Positions 5,558-10,681 of a DNA stretch of 10,681 bases are shown piece after piece. The translations under genes were made by a program, and so were the position numbers. The notes beneath the pieces were generated by a model, which saw nothing but the letters and a program-made list of their open reading frames with translations, searched no databases and had not been told where the DNA came from. Each line of letters begins with the position of its first letter. The stretch's first letter is position 1. The DNA is from Eudoraea sp. (lineage in GTDB: Bacteria; Bacteroidota; Bacteroidia; Flavobacteriales; Flavobacteriaceae). The stretch lies in the NCBI GenBank assembly GCA_013041785.1, contig JABDRK010000084.1, positions 1 through 10,681 of the forward strand, given 5' to 3'.

Positions 5558-6793
5558 ATGGCAAAGGAAAATCTGGAATGTTCTTTTTGTGGCCGGAAAA
5601 AACCGGAAACAAACCTCTTGATTGCGGGGCTGGACGCACATATTTGCGACCGTTGCATTGAGCAGGCACATGGTATTGTGGCTGAGGAATCGCGACAGTC
5701 CAAAAATGAAGACCTCACTTCAGAATTGATCCTGAAGAAGCCCAAAGAAATCAAGAAGTTTCTGGACACCTTCGTTATTGGACAAGAACGCACCAAGAAA
5801 GTCCTTTCCGTTGCCGTGTACAACCACTACAAGCGTTTGCTGCAACCTCATACCAAAGAGGATGATGTAGAAATACAAAAGAGCAATATTGTAATGGTAG
5901 GTCAGACAGGGACGGGTAAAACCCTTATGGCCAAAACCATTTCGAGAATGCTCAATGTTCCCCTGGCAATTGTAGATGCAACTGTACTTACGGAAGCAGG
6001 CTATGTTGGGGAGGATGTTGAAAGTATATTAACCCGTTTGCTGCAGGCGGCGGATTACAATCTGGAAAAAGCCGAAAAGGGGATTGTCTTTATTGACGAG
6101 TTGGATAAGATTGCACGAAAAAGTGACAACCCTTCCATTACCCGTGATGTTTCCGGAGAAGGTGTACAACAGGGCTTGTTGAAATTGCTCGAAGGCACGG
6201 TTGTTAATGTCCCGCCAAAAGGTGGCCGAAAACACCCGGATCAGAAATTCATAGAGGTGAACACCGAAAATATCCTGTTCGTAGCCGGTGGGGCCTTTGA
6301 CGGGATAGAGCGTATTATAACCAAGCGATTGAACATGCAGGCAATTGGATATAGTGCTTCAAAAATTGAAGAAACCCTGGACGAAAGCAATGTACTCCAA
6401 TACATCATACCCCGGGATCTGAAGGAATATGGGCTGATCCCTGAGATAATTGGCAGGCTGCCCGTACTAACGCATATGAACCCGCTGGACAGGAAGACCC
6501 TCAGGGCCATCCTTACCGAACCGAAAAATGCCATCATCAAGCAATATGAGAAATTGTTTGCCATGGACGGGATCACCTTTAAAATCACCGAACAGGCACT
6601 GGATTATATTGTCGAGAAAGCTATAGAATACAAACTGGGGGCAAGAGGGCTTAGATCGCTGTGTGAAGCTGTGTTTACCGATGCCATGTTCGAATTACCT
6701 AGTACTGAAGAAAAGGAATTCAAGGTCTCAAAACCTTATGCTGAAAGCAAACTTTCGTACGAGACCATCAAAAAGCTGAAAGCCGTTTCTTAG
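5558..6793 (+). CDS. clpX: ATP-dependent Clp protease ATP-binding subunit ClpX
   Basis: ClpX is the hexameric AAA+ unfoldase that recognises tagged proteins and threads them into ClpP. All landmarks are present in 411 residues. The N-terminal zinc-binding domain has Cys8, Cys11, Cys30 and Cys33. Walker A is GQTGTGKT at 115-122 and Walker B is VFIDE at 177-181. Pore loop 1 is GYVG at 148-151 and pore loop 2 is GRKHP at 223-227. The sensor-2 arginine is in GARGLRS (361-367). The loop that docks on ClpP reads IGY (263-265) where E. coli has IGF. The order tig-clpP-clpX is the usual one. The coding end is only seven bases from the end of the converging gene on the other strand, with no hairpin between them. 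Confidence 0.98.
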   Translation: MAKENLECSFCGRKKPETNLLIAGLDAHICDRCIEQAHGIVAEESRQSKNEDLTSELILKKPKEIKKFLDTFVIGQERTKKVLSVAVYNHYKRLLQPHTKEDDVEIQKSNIVMVGQTGTGKTLMAKTISRMLNVPLAIVDATVLTEAGYVGEDVESILTRLLQAADYNLEKAEKGIVFIDELDKIARKSDNPSITRDVSGEGVQQGLLKLLEGTVVNVPPKGGRKHPDQKFIEVNTENILFVAGGAFDGIERIITKRLNMQAIGYSASKIEETLDESNVLQYIIPRDLKEYGLIPEIIGRLPVLTHMNPLDRKTLRAILTEPKNAIIKQYEKLFAMDGITFKITEQALDYIVEKAIEYKLGARGLRSLCEAVFTDAMFELPSTEEKEFKVSKPYAESKLSYETIKKLKAVS

Positions 6794-6800
6794 TCGGTAT

Positions 6801-7358
6801 TTAACCCACTTCCTTATAACGAATATTAAACTGGCTCTCCAGCAAGTTCAGGCATACTTTCCTAATGATCTTCTCATCCGTATACAGTTCGTGACCGAAC
6901 TTGGGAACAGTTTCCAGGGTCAATCCCGCTTCTGAAAACCGTTTTTCATCAAAAAGCAACTCGTGGTTTTCCCCATGAAGAATATGTACAGGGATATCCG
7001 GTTTTTGTATGGATCCGTCCAGATTAAATGGAGAGATGGCATATAGCGATTTGATTGGCAGCCCTTCAAGTGCAGCTTTCCAGGTTGTGGTTGCCCCGGC
7101 ACAGAAAGCCAGGTAATGACCAGGCTCCTTTTCTTTTTCTGATTTGAGTAATTGTGTAGCGGCGGTATCCAGACCGCCTTCATCAAAAGCTTTATGAAGC
7201 TTTTCCGCTGTGTTCAGCTGTACATCCAGATTTGCCAATTCCCGGGAATCGTAAAAGGAAATATCGAAATAAGACTGCAGGTAGCCCAGGTAGGAAGTAA
7301 TCCAGAGGCCCTTTTTGCAGCCCCACATATCAGAGACAATTACAAGTCGCTTGGTCAT
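6801..7358 (-). CDS. Small alpha/beta-hydrolase-like protein with Cys at the nucleophile position
   Basis: This 185-residue protein has no signal peptide or membrane segment. It looks like a minimal alpha/beta-hydrolase: a first strand with KRLVIVSDMWG, a nucleophile-elbow-like AFCAGAT at 84-90, IPVHILHGENHELLF at 122-136, and FGHELY at 154-159. The usual Ser of Gly-X-Ser-X-Gly is Cys86. Glu130 lies where the acid is expected after strand 7, and His156 fits the catalytic His. A Cys-acid-His triad of the dienelactone-hydrolase kind is therefore possible, but not proven. At 185 residues it lacks room for a cap domain. The substrate is unknown. It follows the GH3-family gene on the same strand after 64 bases and is probably cotranscribed with it. 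It could also be a non-catalytic relative. Confidence 0.72.
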   Translation of the reverse strand: MTKRLVIVSDMWGCKKGLWITSYLGYLQSYFDISFYDSRELANLDVQLNTAEKLHKAFDEGGLDTAATQLLKSEKEKEPGHYLAFCAGATTTWKAALEGLPIKSLYAISPFNLDGSIQKPDIPVHILHGENHELLFDEKRFSEAGLTLETVPKFGHELYTDEKIIRKVCLNLLESQFNIRYKEVG

Positions 7359-7372
7359 GAATAGGTTATAAT

Positions 7373-7393
7373 TTCCCGTATTAGGGTCGGGAA
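7373..7393 (-). other. Hairpin between the GH3 and hydrolase genes
   Basis: TTCCCG (7373-7378) and CGGGAA (7388-7393) form a perfect six-pair stem with a nine-base loop. On the transcribed strand it ends 14 bases before the hydrolase ATG. No T run follows, so it is not a terminator; it could affect translation initiation or RNA processing between the two genes. Confidence 0.35.
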
Positions 7394-7422
7394 GATGACC
7401 ATAAATGTGAAATTCTCCTCAT

Positions 7423-8937
7423 TTATTGGTTCATCTGGAGTAATTCATCGATATAGTCCCTGTCATTGGACAATCTCGGGATTTTGTGTTGCCCCCCCAA
7501 TTTACCCTTTGATTTGAGCCAATCGTAGAACAGGTTCTTCCTGGCGATATGGATTTTAGGCTCGTTTAAGGTCATGTTGTTGTAGCGTTTGGCTTCATAA
7601 TCCGAGTTCAGGGATTGGAGGGCATGATCCAGGGAGTCGCGGAAACCTTCCAGCTTTTCAGGAATGTCCTTAAACTCTATCAGCCATTCATGGGCCCCTT
7701 TTTCCCGTCCTTTCATAAAAATTGGGGCTACGGTATAATCCTTGATTTCAACCCCGGTTACCCGACAACTTTGCTTAAGGGCCTCTTCGGCATTCTCAAT
7801 GATAAGTTCTTCCCCAAATACGTTGATGTGGTGTTTGGTACGCCCGGTAACTTTTATTCGATAGGGATTCAAAGAAGTAAAACGAACCGTGTCTCCAATC
7901 TGATATCGCCAGAGTCCGGCATTGGTAGTAATTACCACAGCATAATTTTTATCTAACTGCACTTCCCAAAGGGGAACTGTTTTTTGTTCCGGTTTGCCAA
8001 AGACATCCATAGGAATGAATTCATAAAAAATCCCATAGTCGAGCATCAGCAATAAATCTTCCTCATTATTGCGGTCCTGTATCGCAAAGAATCCCTCAGA
8101 GGCATTATAAATCTCGTAATACTTAAAGCTTTTTCTTGGTAGAAGCCGATCGTACTGCTCCTTATACGGATTAAAACTGACGCCACCGTGGAAATAAACT
8201 TCCAGGTTTTCCCAAATCTCAAAGAGATGGGTTTTTCCTGTTTCCTCCAGCACGCGGTTTAGCAAGACCAGCATCCAGGAGGGTACACCGGCCAAACTGG
8301 TGACATTTTCCTGAATACTTTCCTGAATTATTGCATGCATTTTGGTTTCCCACTCGCTCATCAGGGAAACCCGGTTACTGGGTGTGCTGCTCAATTCTGC
8401 CCAAAAAGGCATATTGTCGATAAGGATGGCAGACAGGTCGCCAAAGAAAGTGCCGTTGTCTTCATATAACTCCTTGCTTCCCCCCAAACGAAGGCTTTTA
8501 CCCGTAAAAAGTTGGGAATTCTCGTTGTTATTGAGGTAGAGGCACAGCAGGTCCTTGCCAGATTTATAATGGCAATCCTCAAGCGCTTCCATGCTTACGG
8601 GTATGAACTTGCTTTTGGCATTGGTGGTACCGCTACTTTTAGCAAACCATTTAATAGCGGTAGGCCAAAAGAGGTTTTGTTCTCCTCTGCGTGTGCGTTC
8701 AATAAGCGGCTCCATTTCCTCATAGGTAGCAATCGGCACCCTGTTCGCATAGGAATGGTAGTCTGAGATGGATTCAAATTCATACCTTTTGCCCAATTCT
8801 GTGTCCTCGGCCAGGTGCAATAATTGCTGCAACACTTCCTGTTGTACCTCCGCTGGGTATTTCAGGAAAAGTTCAATCTGATGATAGCGCTTTTTTAAAA
8901 GCCAGGACGCTATGGAATTGAACAGTGGAATGGGCAT
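7423..8937 (-). CDS. GH3 auxin-responsive-promoter family protein (adenylate-forming enzyme)
   Basis: This 504-residue protein belongs to the GH3 branch of the acyl-adenylating (firefly luciferase-like) superfamily. In plants these enzymes activate carboxylic hormones with ATP and join them to amino acids; bacterial members have no settled substrate. The ATP motifs are clear: SSGTTNAKSKFIP at 101-113 (motif 1, phosphate loop), YNASEGFFAIQ at 277-287 (motif 2), and LWRYQIGDTVRF at 342-353 (motif 3, ribose-binding Asp349). The small C-terminal domain contains GEELIIENAEEAL (375-387) and GKLGGQHKIPRL (478-489), whose Lys485 may act in catalysis. The protein is cytoplasmic, with no signal peptide. 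The start at 8937 gives a typical bacterial GH3 N terminus. I see no good TAnnTTTG promoter upstream on this strand. The small hydrolase downstream may act on the same product. Confidence 0.92.
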   Translation of the reverse strand: MPIPLFNSIASWLLKKRYHQIELFLKYPAEVQQEVLQQLLHLAEDTELGKRYEFESISDYHSYANRVPIATYEEMEPLIERTRRGEQNLFWPTAIKWFAKSSGTTNAKSKFIPVSMEALEDCHYKSGKDLLCLYLNNNENSQLFTGKSLRLGGSKELYEDNGTFFGDLSAILIDNMPFWAELSSTPSNRVSLMSEWETKMHAIIQESIQENVTSLAGVPSWMLVLLNRVLEETGKTHLFEIWENLEVYFHGGVSFNPYKEQYDRLLPRKSFKYYEIYNASEGFFAIQDRNNEEDLLLMLDYGIFYEFIPMDVFGKPEQKTVPLWEVQLDKNYAVVITTNAGLWRYQIGDTVRFTSLNPYRIKVTGRTKHHINVFGEELIIENAEEALKQSCRVTGVEIKDYTVAPIFMKGREKGAHEWLIEFKDIPEKLEGFRDSLDHALQSLNSDYEAKRYNNMTLNEPKIHIARKNLFYDWLKSKGKLGGQHKIPRLSNDRDYIDELLQMNQ

Positions 8938-8944
8938 TTTTAAA

Positions 8945-8952
8945 TATCTTTG
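8945..8952 (+). promoter_or_regulatory. Candidate -7 element for the DUF2797 gene
   Basis: TATCTTTG exactly matches TAnnTTTG in the 78-base divergent gap. The nearest TTG upstream (8918-8920) is 24 bases away, slightly beyond the usual 17-23, and lies inside the GH3 coding region. The leader would be about 55 bases long. No matching element was found for the opposite strand. Confidence 0.45.
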
Positions 8953-9015
8953 TTAGGCTTAAAAATAGCCCGAAAAGTTTGTAATTTCAAATAGAGTTAA
9001 AGGTAGTCAAAACCT

Positions 9016-9810
9016 ATGCAGTACCAGGGTGTTCTTCAGAAAATGCAAAGTGAGATGGGGCAGCCCATCCAATATTATTTGTTATTTGAAAACGATTTCC
9101 TCAATGTGAATCAGGTGTTGGACAAACAGCTGCAAATCGATTTTATCAAGTTTCAATGCTTGCGCTGCGGGGAAGACCTCCCTATTTACCGGCAGGGATT
9201 TTGCCAGCGCTGTTTTTTTGAAACTCCCCTGGCCGGTGACTGGATCATGAGGCCCGAACTGAGTAAGGCCCACCTGGACAAGGAAGACCGGGATCTGGAA
9301 TATGAGAAAAAGGTACAACTTCAGCCCCATGTTGTCTATCTGGCTAACTCCAGTTCGGTCAAAGTGGGCGTAACGCGCAAGTCCCAGGTGCCCACCCGAT
9401 GGATCGATCAGGGAGCACACGAAGCCATCCTGATCGTTGAGGTTCCCAACCGCTATCTTGCAGGGATCACCGAAGTTGCGCTTAAAGCACATGTTTCAGA
9501 CAAGACCAATTGGCGGAAAATGTTAAAAAACGAGGTGGACGACGAAGATTTACTGGCCTGGCGGGATAAGCTCAAAGCCTACATTCCTGCCGAGACACAA
9601 GAATACTTTTTGGATGCAGGGGGTGAGATACATATGGACTTTCCGGTGCTTCAATACCCTGAAAAAGTAATAAGCCTTAACCTTAGCAAAACCCCTTCGT
9701 ATACTGGTGTTCTTAAAGGCATAAAAGGGCAGTATTTGATTTTCGAAGACAATACCGTTTTTAATATCAGGGGTAGTGAGGGGTATTTTGTATCCCTTGG
9801 GATCAGTTGA
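9016..9810 (+). CDS. DUF2797 protein with zinc ribbon and GIY-YIG-like core
   Basis: This 264-residue cytoplasmic protein matches what I know of the DUF2797 family, whose function is unknown. An N-terminal beta-rich part is followed by a four-cysteine site (Cys48, Cys51, Cys63, Cys66; C-x2-C-x11-C-x2-C), very likely binding zinc. The central part resembles a GIY-YIG nuclease core: HVVYLA at 105-110 (GIY-like), KVGVTR at 116-121 (YIG-like), Arg128, Glu153 in AGITE, and Asn165 in DKTNW. The GIY and YIG letters themselves are not kept, so catalysis is uncertain and the fold match is my inference. The C-terminal 60 residues (GVLKGIKGQYLIFEDNTVFN) look like a small beta barrel. A nucleic-acid-related role is plausible. 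The gene diverges from the GH3 gene and ends one base from the converging AsmA gene. Confidence 0.82.
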   Translation: MQYQGVLQKMQSEMGQPIQYYLLFENDFLNVNQVLDKQLQIDFIKFQCLRCGEDLPIYRQGFCQRCFFETPLAGDWIMRPELSKAHLDKEDRDLEYEKKVQLQPHVVYLANSSSVKVGVTRKSQVPTRWIDQGAHEAILIVEVPNRYLAGITEVALKAHVSDKTNWRKMLKNEVDDEDLLAWRDKLKAYIPAETQEYFLDAGGEIHMDFPVLQYPEKVISLNLSKTPSYTGVLKGIKGQYLIFEDNTVFNIRGSEGYFVSLGIS

Positions 9811-9811
9811 A

Positions 9812-10681
9812 CTAGTTGTTCCCTGTTTTCGCAGTATCTTTTTTCTTCTTTTTTAATACCCCTTTAAGCAGCCCCCTGGCTTTTTCTTCAAGGGGATTTT
9901 CTTCTTTTTTCAGGCTATCCTGTTCAAGACTGTCCTTGGGCTTTGATGTAAGGTCTTTCAAGACACCTTTCAACACATTACCCCCTTTTTTTTCCTGGAC
10001 AGAGTCTGAAGGTTTTTGTAGTACATCGCCAATCAGGGATTGTACCTGGTCCCGGCCTTTATTGAGCAATTTTTGTTTTTGAAGCTCAACCAGCCTTCTT
10101 GTCAGGTTTTCCATCCCGGAAGTCAGGTCTGTACTGATTTTAGGTGAGGTATGCGATCCTTCAATCCCCACATTCACAGGCAGTGTCAGATCCTGTAACT
10201 CTTGTTGTCCGATTGACGCAATAAGCCCTTGCACTTCTGATCCCAGATATTTTGCGGGCACATCCAGGATGAGCTGGTAATCCAGGGATCGGTCAAATCC
10301 ATGGCCTCCATCTACACGAACGGCAATATCCTCATATTGAAAGCTGAAAGGTTTCACCCGTACCTTGCCATCTTCAAACGCCAAAGCTGTTTTCAAGCCT
10401 TTCAGGTCCAATTTATTCACATCAAAAAAGTTGAAGGTGTTGTTTAATCCAGACAAGACGGGTAAACGCTCTGAGTTCACATCTGCTGTAAGTACCTCAG
10501 CCTGAACATCACCTGTCAAACTTGATAAAACCGGACTAAAATTGCTATCCAGGGCTCCGGCCAGCACAAGCTGAGAAGAGAATTTTCCCTCCAATGCCCG
10601 GGCCACAGGGGCCAGGGCCTGAAAAAGTTCCATGGCTTCAAATGCCTGTCGGATTTGCAACTGCTCCAAATCAAGGGCCAT
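9812..10681 (-). CDS. AsmA-family protein, C-terminal part (5' end outside window)
   Basis: The last 289 codons and the stop are present; the frame is open to the window edge, and the Met at the edge is probably internal because AsmA-family proteins usually have 600-1000 residues or more. Residues about 35-185 are alternating beta strands (for example LKTALAFEDGKVRVKPFSFQYEDIAVRVDG) of the kind found near the C terminus of AsmA proteins, including DVPAKYLGSEV and LPVNVGIEGSHTSPKIS. These are large envelope proteins, anchored in the inner membrane, with long beta-groove segments thought to handle lipid movement toward the outer membrane. From about residue 190 the tail is helical, charged and repetitive: LKGVLK occurs at 237-242 and 272-277, and the end is Lys-rich (278-281). 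Identification at family level is good; the exact member is unknown. Confidence 0.82.
   Translation of the reverse strand: MALDLEQLQIRQAFEAMELFQALAPVARALEGKFSSQLVLAGALDSNFSPVLSSLTGDVQAEVLTADVNSERLPVLSGLNNTFNFFDVNKLDLKGLKTALAFEDGKVRVKPFSFQYEDIAVRVDGGHGFDRSLDYQLILDVPAKYLGSEVQGLIASIGQQELQDLTLPVNVGIEGSHTSPKISTDLTSGMENLTRRLVELQKQKLLNKGRDQVQSLIGDVLQKPSDSVQEKKGGNVLKGVLKDLTSKPKDSLEQDSLKKEENPLEEKARGLLKGVLKKKKKDTAKTGNN

Noticed and set aside
9082..9492. A 136-codon minus-strand frame inside the DUF2797 gene
   Set aside because: The plus-strand frame has a clear family motif set; the antisense frame shows no motif or start signal.
9779..9797. A seven-pair hairpin at the end of the DUF2797 gene as a terminator
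   Set aside because: It lies inside the coding sequence and is not followed by a T run on either strand.
1..10681. Search for CRISPR arrays, tRNA/rRNA genes, insertion sequences and defence genes
   Set aside because: No regularly spaced repeats, RNA gene signatures, terminal inverted repeats or transposase motifs were seen; nearly all sequence is accounted for by the listed genes.

Overview
The window reads as a chromosomal housekeeping segment of a flavobacterium (Bacteroidetes, probably a marine Flavobacteriaceae member). The case rests on several signs. Promoter-like sites follow the Bacteroidetes pattern TTG-N17-23-TAnnTTTG. Shine-Dalgarno sites are nearly absent. The one lipoprotein carries a Cys-Ser-Asp-Asp-Asp surface-export signal. 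The trigger factor, ClpP and ClpX look like the flavobacterial forms, and GH3-family and DUF2797 proteins are present. Base composition is even, roughly mid-40s % GC by eye. I see no insertion sequence, phage, CRISPR, tRNA or rRNA, and no gene-free stretch longer than about 140 bases.

Layout. Positions 1-1041 (+): the 3' end of pdxJ (vitamin B6 synthesis), overlapping by one base a YbfF-type alpha/beta-hydrolase gene. Positions 1169-2794 (+): a large SGNH/GDSL-type surface lipoprotein with its own promoter and terminator. Positions 2859-3209 (+): a small four-helix membrane protein of the YvlD/phage_holin_4_2 type. Positions 3347-6793 (+): a protein quality-control block made of trigger factor (tig), ClpP and ClpX. 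Positions 6801-8937 (-): a GH3-family adenylating enzyme followed by a small alpha/beta-hydrolase-like protein with Cys at the nucleophile position. Positions 9016-9810 (+): a DUF2797 protein with a four-Cys zinc site and a GIY-YIG-like core. Positions 9812-10681 (-): the C-terminal part of an AsmA-family protein that runs off the window.

How the genes fit together. Tig, ClpP and ClpX form a functional unit: trigger factor receives nascent chains at the ribosome exit, ClpX unfolds tagged substrates and ClpP degrades them. In E. coli the same order tig-clpP-clpX is found. Here each gene has its own leader, and these leaders hold the most interesting non-coding signals: a 12-codon leader ORF overlapping a hairpin before tig, a terminator-like hairpin almost touching the clpP start, and a two-hairpin, possible pseudoknot leader before clpX. 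The GH3/hydrolase pair is probably one transcription unit of unknown substrate. The SGNH lipoprotein and the AsmA protein belong to the cell envelope.

No obviously new multi-gene system (defence island, biosynthetic cluster) is visible. The best leads are the clpX and tig leaders, the DUF2797 architecture, and the Cys-type hydrolase next to GH3.
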